A DNA stretch of 64,000 nt from Amblyomma americanum (GCF_052857255.1 NC_135505.1:45772520-45836519), one strand, 5' to 3'; shown: positions 20,941 to 33,991, counted from the stretch's first letter. A program made the numbers and translations. Notes: a model not told the origin generated them from the sequence alone.

Positions 20941-21139
20941 ATTTTGCCGCACCGTGGTCGAGTACAAATCGTGAAGAAAACCCCTAAAAGGGGGAACACT
21001 TGCCAAAATATGGTGTCCACAGGTACAGGGCAACTTCCTGCAGACGATTCCACAAAAAGCAAGACCAAGGCACAGCGCGTTCCACCGAAAAACGGTCTCA
21101 AGGCGGGAGCTCATGCGGAACACGTCCGCTCAGCGTCCG
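20941..21139. other. Unassigned spacer DNA
   Basis: Short frames on both strands (about 60-68 codons) without recognisable similarity, between the LINE 5' end and the Gypsy gag remnant. Confidence 0.4.
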
Positions 21140-21528
21140 CTCCTCTCTAATTCTGCTATAACTGGTGAAGTTTTCACCGGTTTGCTGGGCCCGACTTCGC
21201 AAGCGTTGCTCGGCGCGAAGCTTTCCCACGGCGGGACGGCCAAAGACTTCTGTCAGACTGGTTTTTAGAGCTGCCCAGCTTGAGATGTCAGCCTCGTGGT
21301 TTCGAAACCAGAGATTGGCTACGTCGCTCAGATAAAAGTAACGTTGGTGAGCTTGACGCTATCGTCCCACTTGTTGTATGCGCTTACGCGTTCATAGGAG
21401 GCCAACCAATCCTCCACATCCGTGTCATCTGTGCCGCTGAAGATGGTCGGGTCACGCTGCCGCGCGGCGCCGGAACAGAAGACAGCCGACGCAAGCGGTG
21501 AAGCGGTTTGGGTGACGGTCTCAGGCAT
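21140..21528 (-). pseudogene. Ty3/Gypsy gag N-terminal fragment (spacer)
   Basis: From an ATG at 21526-21528 (minus) the frame reads MPETVTQTASPL and then the characteristic gag block DPTIFSGTDDTDVEDWLASY and YNKWDDSVKLTNVTF. A one-base frame change at about 21330 shifts the continuation (…LWFRNHEA…, a retrotransposon-gag domain) into another frame as far as about 21150. Protease and polymerase are absent. The same gag architecture appears at 40552-41055, but the sequences are clearly different families. Confidence 0.8.
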
Positions 21529-21581
21529 TGCAGAGGTGGTAGTCAATGCGCGGGTGCGAAGCTGCAGGGCGAGGGATCGTT

Positions 21582-21880
21582 GGCACCTCCACCAATTGTA
21601 ATAAGAACACAGCGCACTACTAATACAGCATACACAGCACACCACAGTAATAAGAGCACAGCACAGTAATAAGCACAGCGTCACGAACAACCAGCCGAAC
21701 CGTCCAGGCACAGAACAGAGACCGCGTTCAGTCCAGAGCACGCACGAGCGACCGAGCGTTCGGCGCTCGAGCTTCGGAGTGTTCAGCGCTCGAGCTTCGC
21801 AATGTTCGGCGCTTCTCTTCGTCTTCTTCGTTGAGCGCCAGCCTCTGAAGATTCTAAAGCCCGTGTCCAGTCTTACAGCT
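21582..21880 (-). mobile_element. Gypsy LTR end and primer-binding site (spacer)
   Basis: On the minus strand, sequence full of 'GCTCGAGCG...CGAAC' repeats and TG/TA-rich DNA ends at ...TTACAAT and is followed by TGGTGGAGGTGCC (21582-21594), the same primer-binding-like motif found before the gag at 40552. The gag ATG follows 54 bp later. I take this as the U5 end of the 5' LTR. The LTR start is not identified. Confidence 0.55.
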
Positions 21881-21883
21881 GGT

Positions 21884-22040
21884 CCTTAAGGCTAACGCAG
21901 TGAATTCCAAGAGAAGGCAAGCGTAACAGTGCGCAGATCAGATTAAGAGGTTTGCAGACATAGGTGGGCGCAGCTAGCACAAGACAGGGTTAATTGGACA
22001 GACACGGGAGAGGCCTTTACCCTGCAGTGGGTGTCGGCGT
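21884..22040 (+). mobile_element. RTE-like LINE 3' fragment (spacer)
   Basis: A plus-strand copy of the tail seen at 31564-31978: 'gcagtgaattccaagagaa', 'agattaagaggtttgcagac', 'gggagaggcctttaccctgc' and 'agtgggtgtcggcg'. Heavily 5'-truncated and decayed. Confidence 0.65.
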
Positions 22041-23066
22041 AAGAAGGTGGCAAATGAGGACGAAAACCCAGGATAGAGATGCAACCTGCGGTATTAGGAC
22101 CTATAATGCAAGGAGGTAGGTCAGCATACAACGGGGGCACTGCACGCCACGGCACTGCAAAATGCAACGGGGTGACGACGAGCCGCGGCATAAGCGGGAG
22201 CAGGAATATATATCGTTACGAACTGGTAGCAGCAGCAGTGTAGTGCATCCCAGGTGTCATGCCAGGTAGCCACGTCTGCTCAGACTGCCACCCCCCGTAC
22301 AAGCAGCGGGTTTTGCCAGCAATGCACCAGCCAGCAGATATGCTGACCCTCGTCTTCGTCGGTTCTTAAGCGATTCTTAAGGTGCTGTCCATGAGATCTA
22401 GATTAATGCTTTTTCGTTTCTCCTGCAGTTACCGGAGCTGGGGGGGGGGGGGGGTGATGAAACGCAAAAATATTGTTTAGTTCGACTAACCGCATATTGT
22501 TATTGTTAGTTCCCAGCTTCAAATGTATCGCTTGCATGAAAAGGAAGCACTCAGTTCACTTTGATATCTGACTTTTAAAATAATCATTCTAATATAATTA
22601 TAACGCAATAACATGAAGTATTCCCGTGTAATGGTTGATTATTAGCATTACTCATTATTGTCTTTCGTTCGAATTAACACAAATGAACTTGCAGGAACAC
22701 TTAACCTTTAAGCTATGACGCTGTGGAGTTATTTGGTCCCTAGAGCATCTTGGGGTCCTCTTTGCATATGACATCGCAGACATGGCCACTATTCTTCCTT
22801 TCACCACCACATAACATTTAACCTACCCTTAAGAGAATGCGATAGCCTTGGAGATCCCTTCCGCGCAAGTACTCCTCCTCTGTCTTTGCCTACACGCTCA
22901 TATATGCGGAATAGGCCTTTCATGCATGACGGGGAGCTCTAGGTGATATGAAGCGAGCGGGAAGCCAGCGTATCCGGGTGGATAACATGTTCGCCCAATT
23001 GACAGTATTTGTTCTGTGAGTGTTGGATAGTACATTGCTTCAATTCGATATTCTCTTGACGGCGGA
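22041..23066. other. Unassigned right part of spacer
   Basis: AT-rich DNA with a 15-base G-run (22440-22454). I see no coding frame over 90 codons and no transposon signature. It ends at the T9 that opens the right arm. Confidence 0.5.
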
Positions 23067-23540
23067 TTTTTTTTTCTCACCGTCCCGATGTTCGTTATCC
23101 CGTCTGCGCTGCTGTTTCTCGGCTGGAGCTTCTGCGCGGGTTACTGTTTCCGCGCTTCTAGCGCCCGGGCGCATAGCGCCGTGTTTGCAAAGAGGTTTGT
23201 CAGGAATAAACCACTCGTTTTAATTTCTACATTGCTGGTGCTCCGCCGTGCTGGTGTTCTGCTAGACCCATTTTAGGCGCAAATGAAGGGTCCTACCTTT
23301 GTTCGCTAGTCGAGAGCCGTGACCCGCACGGCTGAGCAATAGAGAAATAGAAGCACCGTAAACAAAAAGCACCCAAACCCAAAGAGCACCCAAAAAAAAT
23401 ATATTTCCAAAGACAGCAGCTTGCAAACAGGGCGCTATGCGACTGGGCGGGCTCTGGAAGCACGGCACAGGTACCCATGCAGAAGGCCCAGCCGAGAAAC
23501 AGCAGCGCAGAAAGAAAAGCTAACGCCGGGACGGTGAGAC
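23067..23540. mobile_element. Two LTR-like fragments joined tail to tail (right arm inner edge)
   Basis: Mirror of 17325-17798: the fragment starting TTTCTCACCGTCCCGATG runs on the plus strand to about 23274 and meets the opposite-facing fragment (about 23275-23540). AATAAACCACTCG lies at about 23206. The joint reads TTTTAGGCGCAAATGAAGG, where the left arm has TTTTAGGCGCCAATGAAGG, so the palindromic GGCGCC is destroyed by one substitution here. Confidence 0.45.
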
Positions 23541-23616
23541 AACACGAGATCCACTGCGAACAGAATAAAGAAGTGGAGCAACGCGTTGCCCAGCGCTCAA
23601 AAAAAAAAAAACGCTG

Positions 23617-23756
23617 TCAGCTGGGTGAACATTCTGTGGATCCGGCTGCGCTCCTACGAGGATGAGCGCACCTCACACTTCCTGCTCTCTTCTTACTACC
23701 AAACCATGTACCAGCCGCAACGAGCATCACACTATCAAAATCTTGGTGTGGACTAG
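23617..23756 (+). pseudogene. Candidate peptidase-like exon (right arm)
   Basis: Mirror of 17113-17250, with a CTGTCAG acceptor followed by the WVNILWIRLRSYEDERTSHF frame ending in YQNLGVD and a stop. The homopolymer just upstream is shorter than in the left arm. Family call is weak. Confidence 0.25.
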
Positions 23757-23879
23757 TCGGTGGTTCATCTTAAGAAAAAAGGCCACCACCGTCTGGAAGA
23801 CGTTTAAGTAACGAGCGCCAGCTATTTATTTACTAGAATGGCTATGAATAAGATTAAAGGGAGGCTTCGGCCGCCCAGC

Positions 23880-24080
23880 GTTGTCGGAATAGGCCGGAGG
23901 GAACAACCAATTTTATTATCCGCCATCTTTTATTCGAGAAACCGAAACTATGCCGCCATTTCGTCCTTTGATGTCATACAGGAGAGAGGTAATAGGGGAG
24001 CGCACAACCAATATTAAAAGTCGCCGTCTTAGAATCGAGAAACCGAAACTATGCTGCCATTTCGTTCCCTGACGTCATAC
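23880..24080. repeat. 101-bp-period tandem repeat (right arm)
   Basis: Mirror of 16785-16985, with the same GACGTCA and GCCGCCAT-type motifs on the opposite strand. Confidence 0.55.
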
Positions 24081-24290
24081 TCACATAGTTTCACTTCTAT
24101 CTACCTTATTCGACCGTGACGTCATCGTTGGCACGCGGCATGTGGTTCTTTCTAGATTGCTATTGTGTTGCGAGATTGCGAGATGTGTTGTTTTCTAGTT
24201 GCTGCCAAGGATGGCGCTGTGATCTCAGCGAGGTAGCAGGCCCCACGAAATCTCGAAACGTGATGAGTAACAGCTAACGCTCTTAAAAAT

Positions 24291-24376
24291 AGTGCAGCGC
24301 AAAAAACAGGGTAGGAAAGGAAGCGCCAGTCCCGTTGTCTGTCTTCCTCTTCTGTTCCTGTTTTTTGCGCTGCACT
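24291..24376. repeat. Short inverted repeat, 20-bp arms (right arm)
   Basis: Mirror of 16488-16573; both 20-bp arms remain perfect. Confidence 0.75.
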
Positions 24377-25361
24377 ACTTTTACATAAGATCCCTCTGGC
24401 AGCTGAGTTCCTTGCGCATGAGCAAAGCTGCGTGCTGCTGCTTGCCGCGCGTGTCAAAGCAAGCGTGCTTAGTGCAGTCGTGCTCATAACAATGAGAACA
24501 ATGGCGTAGGGCATAGGCCTACCCGTGACCCTAGCATCCTTACACATCCCCAACCCAGTTTGCGTTCATACGCACCACAACGCCTTCACTTCGTGCCCCT
24601 CTAACACACTTGAACCAACGACCCACTGTGTCATAAACGTTGAATGCCCGCCTGGCACGCATCGGGCCCGCGTTCGATTCCCGATACCGGCGAATTTCTT
24701 TTTTCGAACGAGGCCACTTGAGACGTACCACTCCCTGAGAACGCATTTTTCGGAGAACTTCCTGCTACTGGTTTTCTTTAGTATGCTGTACATAATGCTT
24801 TTTTTTTCATAAATACAATTTCTTCCGTATACGTTTGGTCAATTGAAATGAGGCCCTCCATGTTGCTAGGCGAGCACGCAAACCATTCTGCGCAGAACAA
24901 CGTTATTTATTCAGTTATGAAGGTGAACCTAGTGCATGCATTTCCGTAAGATCCTATGCTAATATGCAATAGTTTCAATACAAAGGAAGGGATCTTGAAT
25001 GAACCTCCAGAAGCTCAATGATAGAGGCGTTCCAAACGATATAAGGTTGATATTTAAATCTTAACATTAATATTTAAATTCAAGATTGATATTTAAGCCA
25101 AAAAGTTTCAAAAAAATAACATGGTCACCTAATCATCTAAGTTAACATGCCTTCCTGTACATGCTTTGTTCTTAGTACGCTTTTGCACTTTTCGGGCACA
25201 TCACGAAACACGATACTGAAGACGTGACCCGATATCGTTTTCGCGCCTCTCAGTTTCACAAAATGCCTTCACAAACATTTTAGGACATCTTACGCCACAT
25301 ACGTTATGTTGTTAAAAACAAAGCTTCACTCTATGTTTGGGAGCACACATGTGGCGAATGA

Positions 25362-25796
25362 ATCAATGAATACGCTCGCTTTGTGGCCAATGTGGCTAGC
25401 GTTGCCCGAAATATTTTCCCGCTGCGCGTTCAGGCATACCCGCCGCAAATCATCGACCCAGGAGTAATGCGTCTCTACGAGGACACACTGCGCTTAAACG
25501 CAGCGTTGCACGCCAGCGGCCTGTTGCCGGACGCCAGTCGCCAGGAGTCGCACGAGGTGTACCTGGACAGCTACGCGGCGCTGAGCGCCAGCAACGTGCC
25601 TGACCTCGAGACCAACTCCGCCGTTGGTGGCGACACTGGGCTCTCGAGGGACGGGCAACAGTTGTTCTGGGGCTTCCCTCTCGAGCAGCTGTTCTTCTAC
25701 CTGCAGTGCTTCACTCACTGTGGAGCGGCTGGCCGCGAGCTTCAGAAAAAGGTTTGTTCCCGGTATTCACGTCTTCATTGTGGTCGGTCACACTGA
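25362..25796 (+). pseudogene. Candidate M13-like peptidase exon (right arm)
   Basis: Mirror of 15068-15502; the 137 codons shared are identical in protein. Upstream, GAATGAATCAATGAATACG replaces the left arm's GAATGAATGAATGAATACG, so the left arm's ATG is ATC here. A possible splice donor AAAAAG|GTTTGT lies at about 25752. Preservation of the frame in both arms fits recent duplication and does not by itself prove function. Confidence 0.35.
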
Positions 25797-28700
25797 GGGA
25801 CCTTAGTGTTTTTTAAAACGATAGTTGTTCATGGAAATCTGCATGGGATAAACAACACTAACACGTATCTCTGCTGTCGTGCCGTAGACGTGCCGTTCAT
25901 GACATTAGTGTGATATCTTATCTGCAATTTTGACCTACGACCTTGGCAATCCTTCACGCCACGCAATCAGGTGTTGACCCCTCTGTACACTTTCCCAATG
26001 CCCTATTCTGCCTCGTAGACCGCTGACTCAACACTAAGCTTGTAAATATGATTATCTTTATGCGTAGTATTTTTAACCCTACCGCTAAACTTCGACACCG
26101 TAAACAACTGCTCCTACCTGTATCAAGTTACGACTATGCCATGGCTGCAGAGGAATTTCGGTCTAATTCCTGCACATAATTTTTGTCACTGTAACGAAAG
26201 TCTCGATATCTATTGCATTATTCCAGAGATACTGCGTCGGCCTGCTTGCTGCCTTTATTTATTGCTATTTTCTCAGTCTGCTAAAGGTAATTATACTGTG
26301 GGTAACTTACCGTAGTAAATAATTTTTCGCTGATTTACTTATGCTCCTCCACGAATATCTATGCAGGATCCCCGACATTCTTACAGAATAAAACTTCTAT
26401 GTGACATGCAAAGCGCTTGTTTGGCTGGCTAGGGTTCTGAACCATTCGTTAAAACATTAACTCTAAGTACACTGCAATCTTTTGTAGTTTACTTATCTCA
26501 AACAACAGCTTTCCTATGCTATCCCATTAAGAAACGGTGTGTCCGCTTTCAAATAATCTAAGTGAAAATCTTCGCGTCTTTCGGTGGACTGCTCTGAAAG
26601 ATGTTTTTATTCTTATACCTACGGCGACCTACTGGTGTTTTCTTTCCGGTGCTGTTTCCCACGCATTCGCCACTTCATTGTGTCAGTGGATCATATATCG
26701 TTCCTTATAGACGCTAAGTGAGTTCAGGAACTTGCTTTGCAATTACCGCGTCCAGATCAATTGGTACGCCACAAGAGTGCCGAATTTCTGGAATGGTGCG
26801 CTCGAAGTTTTGGTAGAGGCAGAGCTGCGTAATCTCCGTGTACTTATGTACTCAGCTCGACCCAACAAAAATTACACCACTGGGCCCAGAGTTTATAGGG
26901 CCTTTGTTATCGCCCTTTGATAAACACGCCGGAAAAGCTTTAAGCGGGCGACGCCTTATTCGTCAGTGGACGCTCTGTAGGGACGTGACCTAACACAGAA
27001 GTGGTCTAAAGCGCGAGCTTTCAGTCTCTGTTTGCAAGTCCGAAGGGCATGCGGTCTGAGTTCTGCATGTAACGTGGGGAGAAGTCCATCCTGCCATGGC
27101 TCTGAGAGTGAGAGCTCTTGGGGTGCAGACAGTGCAAAGCTTTGTGAAGATGAGAACTGGGCTTGTCATTGCCATGTTGAATGGAGAAGGCAGCAAAGAC
27201 CTAAGGGAAGCGTGGCTCTAAGAACCTACCGGCTTCAACGTCCGTTTGTTCAGTGTACCCTTCCATGCTTATTCTTGCTGACTTTCAAGAGCGTTTTTAT
27301 CAGCGTGAAAACCAGGCGGACACTTGGGAGTTCGCGTGACAACATCCGGGATATGAGAACAACAGAGGCCCGAAGAGTGAGGGCTACGAAAACCCGCTAT
27401 AAGGAAAGACGCAGCAATTATCTCACTCTTGGTGAACACTCGAATTGCGTCGTCATGGCAGAACAGAAAACACAGGGTTGTGAGGATAGAAAAGGTGAAG
27501 TAACTCACATTTCTCAATGGTGACATGATCCGCGTCATGAGGGAAGTGAGGCTTCCTTAACCACATTCTTTAGGTTGCTGCTATAGTGTCTGTAATGAGT
27601 CTAATTTTCTTGTGACTTCCCACCTAAACTCCGGTTCGAACCGGTATCAGAGCCCTTGTATGCCATGCATGAGTGTTTACTTTCTTCGAACGTTCAAGAA
27701 CACCTTTCACGGATTACTGTCTGGGATTACACCAATCGGACGCTCAAGTGCACCTTAATGCAACAACTAATCCCAACTAATTCAGCTTAATTCATTTTGG
27801 TGCTGGTCTTTTTCTAAAATGCTGAGAGTTTTTTGTAATTCTCGGGGTGGGCTTGCCTCGAAATTCTGGGAGTCCTCAAATTTTCAACCTGGCAGCGCCC
27901 TATTTTTGTCCCACTGGTGATAACGTGGTGTTGATGACGTCACGGCTATTTAAAGCGCATTTATAGATACGGGCAGTCATCATACCACTACTGGCGCTGT
28001 GACGCTGCGGTTGAGAGCTGCTCCACTTCATATGGCAGCTGACTGTTTGAAACAGACACCGGCGCTGCTTGTGTCACTGATCTTTTTTTTTTCTTTGCGA
28101 GCTCCGGTAAGGCTCATGGCATCGCCAGGGTCGGCAGGTGGCAACTGCGCTTAATATAGTTTAATTAATTTCATATGCGTAACTCACGGGGGAAATGTAG
28201 TGCAGAACCCGGTAGGCAGGTTACCAGGTGCAACGGTGGCCAGATTGAGATGGCACCGCAAGGTGAATCAATCATTCAGAAATTGAAATTTGGCGGTGCT
28301 TTCTCTTTTCTCTTAGTTCATGTGACCCTGCATGATAAAGTCGTCTCTCAATTGACCGATCAGAGATTTTCAAATTAAGCACTGTTGTCTGACTGGTCGA
28401 TTTACGTTGCGTAACTTTGATGGCGTCATTTGGATCACGCGACCGAGAAGGATCATTGTAGGGTTTTCGTTACGGAGAAACCAGAAAGTGCATGACGACA
28501 GCCTAACTGTTATCGCGTTAAAAAGAGGATGAAGGAAAATGAACGAAAAGCGGTGCTGCAGGGTAGAGCAGCAGAATAATTTCGACCATCTTGCGTTCTA
28601 TAACGCACACTGTGCACAGCTCGGGAATGCCTTCCGCGCTTTGACTCCGTCGAAAGGCGACCAGAATTTTTCCGATGTCCTTAGGCTGAGCAACCGAGAA

Positions 28701-31563
28701 TGGACTGAAACAGAGTGAAAATAGAAAGGCGCACTGTAGTAAAGGGATGCTAATCATCTTGACCACTTCAGATCTTTTAACTTGCACTGACATTACAGAA
28801 CAATGCCTTTTTCATTGCTTTTTTATTTCGCCTCAATAAACGCGTCCGCCGGGGCTACGAATTCATCAGGTGTGTTTATCGCCAGTGCGCAAACGCCGCA
28901 CCAGACAGAAATCAGAATGGCACACTTTCTTTTCGCAGATACCGAGCTTATTATGCACATTCATAACTTTGTTCGATTAGATATTCTGGAAGCGATCCAC
29001 GTACAATTTAAAAAAAGGTGATCTTTGTCTTTTTGAGGGGGGGGGGGGGTGCAATGAATACGTATGTAGATGCGTTGGAGTGTTCAGTGCACACGTGCAC
29101 CGACAAGAATGAACTTGCGTAGACCTCGAGTGTGAGTTCGGTCACTGCGGCTCCAGCGCTTGCGCTGCAGAGCGTTCACTGCATAGGCTGTCGCGGCTAT
29201 CTGCAAGGTAAAGCAAGACGCCGGAATTTTTTATTTGGTTGCATCTGATGTGCACTTTTTCCCCGATTTTCCGCCCTTCGGCTTAATTTAGGCTGCGGCG
29301 TATTTCTTCATTGTTAAGCATGCGAATAAAATCAGCAAAATAAAAGACACGATTATCGCCGTCAGACTGCCAATTTGTAAGTCTGCAGCCAAGCGGAAAC
29401 TTTCTCATCTGGTCCCGGCGGCTTGTGTTGTCAGGAAATCACCAAGAAGCAATTTTGTTTAATTGAAAAAAGGCTGCTCTAGTGTTGTGGCTTATCATTG
29501 TCTTTAAATTCCTTTTTGCTAACCTGTAAACATTTTCTAAGAACGTTGCAATTTTGTTTTTAACACAGTTGCTAGGAATAAAAGATGAAAATTCATATTG
29601 TACTGCACTTAATTGCAAAAGGAGAAGAGGACGTCTGGAAGTTGATTTGGAAGTTGGCTACAATCCAGGAATACCTTCCGAAGGCGGTCATTCACGAAGC
29701 AAGTTACAGAAATTCAGTCATTGCGCGGTCCCGCGGTACGTGAGGCGTCGAAAGGCGGTGGTTAATTAGTGCGGTCGGCCGCCTAATGGCGCTAAGAAAA
29801 TTGGCAGCCGCAAGCCTTAGTCACTGCGTTTGTCGACTCCCGATCCGCTATTGTTGTTGAGAAAGATATACTTGGTTTGAGGAGATTTTATGACGAATGC
29901 TTGTGATTTTCTCTCGCCTGTCCTCGTCCCAGATTGCCATTTGCAACGTCGCTCTTCCAGCGGTGCAGCGTTTCCGGCAAGCGTTCAAGTGCGGCCCACA
30001 ACATCGCCTTTCCGCCGAGTTCACCTGGCCTGATATCGGGAAAAATTCGACCGCAGCACCTTAGCTATTTTTCAATGTTCTCATCACGTGGCCAATCTCA
30101 CGGATCACGTCCACGGACCTACCTCAAAAGGGCACTTCCAAACTTAACTTTATATTTTTGCTGTCGTGTTTATGAGGACTACTTCGTGATTGGTGCCATT
30201 GTACTTCTGACCTTTGTGTTGTTTCATCTGTGACCATCCTCCTATTGCGAGCGGTTACAACGCATTTGTGTAAGTCTAGGAGATGCAACATGGCCAAGTG
30301 CGCATGCCTAGAATTAGCTGTGACGTCAATTATTTCCGAAATTTTTGGCGAAAGGACTCCGTAATTGATTTTTATTTTCTGAGCATTGCTAAATATGCCA
30401 CACATTTGTGACAACGGAACCCTGCATTGAGTGTTTCACGACACTTCATTTTCTACCCACCAGTTTAACTTACGGTGCTTTTAGGGTGATACGACGCGGG
30501 TGATTTCACAGTTTCCAGCATATGTAATGGGTCTATTAAGCGACCGATCACACCGAGACCAGCGTGCCAATTATTTTTTCTTCATCACTGGCCTTCTGTT
30601 GTGTAGACGCTGTAATGCTGGTACTATGCTGGCTGTTTGAGGTGTCCACCGAACATGCCATTTTCTTCATTTTGCGAATATTTATTTAATTATACGATGC
30701 ATTCTAGAACTGCAGTACAGTACCTCTATTTTACCCGTGTTTGCGTGAGCACCATCACAATATTTTGCAACACCGTCGTTCAGTTCTGTTATGAGGAAAG
30801 TAGTCCTCAAAATGCAGGTCATGCTCTTTCCCCTGTTTTTGGCTTTGAAAAACGACGATCGGTGTGGAATTGTATATACAGTTGTTTTCAGCAACATTCG
30901 CTATATTTTCTGTTCAACTGCCATTCCCCATTCTCTTAGTGATGTTAGTGTTCTAGTGTGTTACCCTCTCATATTTAAAATACATTCGTTAATAGCGTGT
31001 GGGCGCTTTGATACCCAGCGACTGAAAATCCCGAATCATTTCGGTGGTCATTATGTTACTTCGTGCTTGTAATCCCATTCTGCTGCGGCTCCTTTGAAAC
31101 CAATAAAGAAGTTGTGTTTTTTACTGCGTACAGTGCTCCGATGCCCCACCTAGTTGACTGAAGCGGAGGCTTTGCTGCTATTCACTCGTAGCCTTAACTA
31201 TATATATTTCTCAGCCTCAGCCGTGTGAACCTTACTACTCCGTTATCAATGCATTCACCTGAAGGCCTATACAGGAAACTCGCAAGCTATAATCGACAGT
31301 TGGGCTCCAAAACCATGAATACTAGAAAGCTGCCGCTTCACTTCTGGAACAGAAACCCGCAGTTGATTATTTTGTAAATGCATGGAAGCCTGAATGTGGT
31401 GCTGCAAAAGCCAAAAGCGGCGCAATTCTTCATTTCGGCATCGACTGGATAAAAGCGGTTGAAAGAATATTTAGCGGCCGATTTAAAAATTTCCTTATCA
31501 CTACCGGTGTTAGGATTACAGTGCACACATTGATGCTCTCCAGCGCTTTTTTTTTGTACTCAC
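25797..31563. other. Right arm, about 5.8 kb without recognisable genes
   Basis: Mirror of 9307-15067. On the plus strand an AATAAA at about 31101-31106 follows a 3'-UTR-like AT-rich stretch. The G-run at 29037-29049 is 13 bases versus 10 in the left arm. No family recognised. Confidence 0.5.
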
Positions 31564-31978
31564 CTACGGGGCAGAAACTTGAAGGCTAACGAAAAGGGTT
31601 CAGCTTAAGTACAACGCACCAAGCGATGGAAAGAAAAATGATAGGTGTAACGTTAAGAGACCCCAAGCGGGCAGAGTGGTAGAGGGAACAAACGCGTGTT
31701 AATGACATCGTAGTCAATATCAAGAGGAAGAAATGGGCTTGGGCAGGGCATGTAATGCGAAGGCAAGATAACCGCTATTACTTAAGGGTAACGGAGTGGA
31801 TTCCAAGAGAATGTTAGCGTAGCAGGGGGCGGCAGAAGCTTAGGTGGACGGATGAGATTAGGAAGTTTGCAGGCGTAGGGTGAGCGCATCTGGCGATGGA
31901 CGGGGTTTATTGGAGAGACATGGGAGAGGACTTTGCGCTGTAGTGGGTGTAGTCAGACTGATGATGATGATTACGACC
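31564..31978 (+). mobile_element. RTE-like LINE 3' fragment (right arm)
   Basis: Mirror of 8893-9306. It encodes, with stops, the KKWAWAGHVMRRQDNR and RWTDEIRKFAG tail and ends TCAGACTGATGATGATGATTAC. Confidence 0.75.
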
Positions 31979-32624
31979 TGCCTTGCATGCAGCAACAACC
32001 AACGTGAACCAGGGTGTCATATTTTTGCTGGTAACGCTTCCTCCTCGAGCTCCCATGGTTTTGAAATTGTCAAAAGAGCGTTTCCTTTTAGTCTGACATT
32101 TACCCGTCCTATAGAACCCCTACGTCGGCTCATCAAGCATTTTCTTTTGCAGTCAGTATTTTTGAGTATCGTACTTTATGTTTCAAGGTTATCTTAATTT
32201 CGCTTTTTTCCTTTTAACATTTGTATTTGTTAGCTAGTAATCTAGTATTTCGCCTCCAAATAGTATTGGCACTGCATCGGCTAAGTATCTGAAAAAAGTT
32301 TGCGACCCAATTTTCCTCATCCATATTCGTCAACCTTTCTTCATGCTGCAGCTTACAGTTCACCTCACGCAATACGGCTGTTAACCATCCCTTATCACCT
32401 TGATCTGCTTCATTATAGTCCTTCCATATGTCCCCAGGCTTATCCTACCGGCTATTTTTCGCTCTATTTCATGTGCCGAATGTGTGGAAGATCTCAAGCA
32501 CACCACAGCGTTTTCAAAAGCCAATCCCGGTACCAATGCGGCCTTTCAGATTCCCTGAAGAGGTTCCTGCCATAGCCGCTGAGAGCGCGATTCTTCATGA
32601 CAGCTGCGTTTCTGCGCAACATTG

Positions 32625-32883
32625 ATGAAGATTATGATGACGGATTTTTATGGCGTAAGAGAATCTGGCCAAAGAGCGCCATGGCACAAGGTTTTTTTCT
32701 TGTGCTCAAGGTGGAGTCAAAAACCTATTGCCCAAGCATTTCATCCTAACGAAGCCGCGCACCAGGCAGGGGAAAGCTTGTATCCGTTGTATCTCCAGTG
32801 GGTACCCGGGCGCACTGGGGATCGAACCGCGCACCTCCCGCGAGCCAGGCGGATGCTCAAACGAGTAGGCCACGGCTACGGTC
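32625..32883 (-). mobile_element. tRNA-derived SINE, family A (right arm)
   Basis: Mirror of 7984-8245, with one visible substitution (AACGAAG versus TACGAAG context near 32748). The B box GGTTCGATCCC is on the minus strand. Confidence 0.8.
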
Positions 32884-33000
32884 AAATTCTTTACGACATT
32901 CTGCATGAAAGAAAAAAGCCACATCGAAGCACCGTCTGAAGATTATGCATCAAATCACACGGAACAGTGGGAGACATGAACTAAGGAAGCACACTTAACA

Positions 33001-33225
33001 ATGCCACAAGGCCGGCTTTCCCGCACCAAAGCAGGAAGGGCCATACTTGATCACTTAGGACTAGGCATCGAGTTGCTACCACTAGATACCAAAGCAAATA
33101 TACCTAAACGAATCGCTCAGGCAATACTAGTCACGCCACTACCTAAGAATATGCAACCTGCTGACCGCGATGGGAGAAGGAAAGCTAGGCCAAAAGCTCT
33201 ACGCAGAATGTACAGCAAACATTAA
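33001..33225 (+). pseudogene. I-clade LINE ORF2 fragment (right arm)
   Basis: Mirror of 7642-7866 with an identical 74-codon frame covering the block upstream of RNase H. Confidence 0.7.
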
Positions 33226-33610
33226 CAAGCAGTATATGTAGATCGCGCAGAATACTAACAGAAATAAGCGTTCGCACTAGTGCCGGTTGACACGCAAGGC
33301 CAGACTGATACTCTCCGGCACTACTAAAACGAGATAAAGAGTAGGAGACCTCCCGGAGGCGACTGCAGACACGATCCTTCATCACTGCTTAATTGATAAC
33401 AAAATTCTATCCTGGTGATTACGACCCGGAACGTGCATTATGTGGTGAAATAGCCTCTTATACAGGATCACTCATTGTAGAACTGTAAAGAGGAGCCGCC
33501 ACCTAAATCTCTAAAACAAGTTCCTACTTTCGAGCAAATTGGGAGGCCGTGCTGGCCAGCTCAGAGCTGGGCGTTCAAACCCGGGCCATTGAACGGGCTA
33601 CTCTGGTTGT

Positions 33611-33910
33611 TCAGCGACCGAAAATGCAAGTCTGAACTCTTTCCACAATTACTCCCAGAGACTGGCAGAACAAAAGCATGCACCCTGCCGAAGTACCCAC
33701 CGCATCAGACACACAAACATCGTATCGGCTAGTTAACGGGCGCACCATACTGTCGGTCTGGTCTTGACACTCGATATTGGTTGCTTGTACCGCTACAGTA
33801 TCTAATTCCTGCTCAGTCTCGAGATGTAACAGCTGATTTTGCGTCCTCCTGGACGAAAGACATTGGTCATTGAGCGCGGCTACGAAGAGGTGTCTTTCAA
33901 AAGCCGCCAT
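33611..33910 (-). pseudogene. LINE ORF2 endonuclease start (right arm)
   Basis: Mirror of 6957-7256. Two residues differ from the left copy (HLFVAALNDQC versus HLVVAALNVQC). Both hit the first conserved strand, so neither copy is likely constrained. Confidence 0.65.
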
Positions 33911-33991
33911 CGCTTATCAAGACCAAGCCACCAGTACGGCGCTTAGCCTTATACGCACAGCCTCGCGCCGTGTAGTGTCGTCCCGCCAATA

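Larger units (their letters stand above)
17799..23066. other. Unique spacer between the palindrome arms
   Basis: This 5,268-bp stretch has no mirrored partner. It contains a 3'-truncated I-clade LINE on the minus strand, a Gypsy LTR/gag fragment on the minus strand, an RTE-like 3' fragment on the plus strand and about 1 kb of unassigned DNA. Both junctions fall at the outer side of a nine-base T/A homopolymer, and the flanks outside that run are unrelated. The LINE is interrupted in the middle of ORF2, not at a natural 3' end, which points to a rearrangement junction and not to a normal insertion end. Confidence 0.9.
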
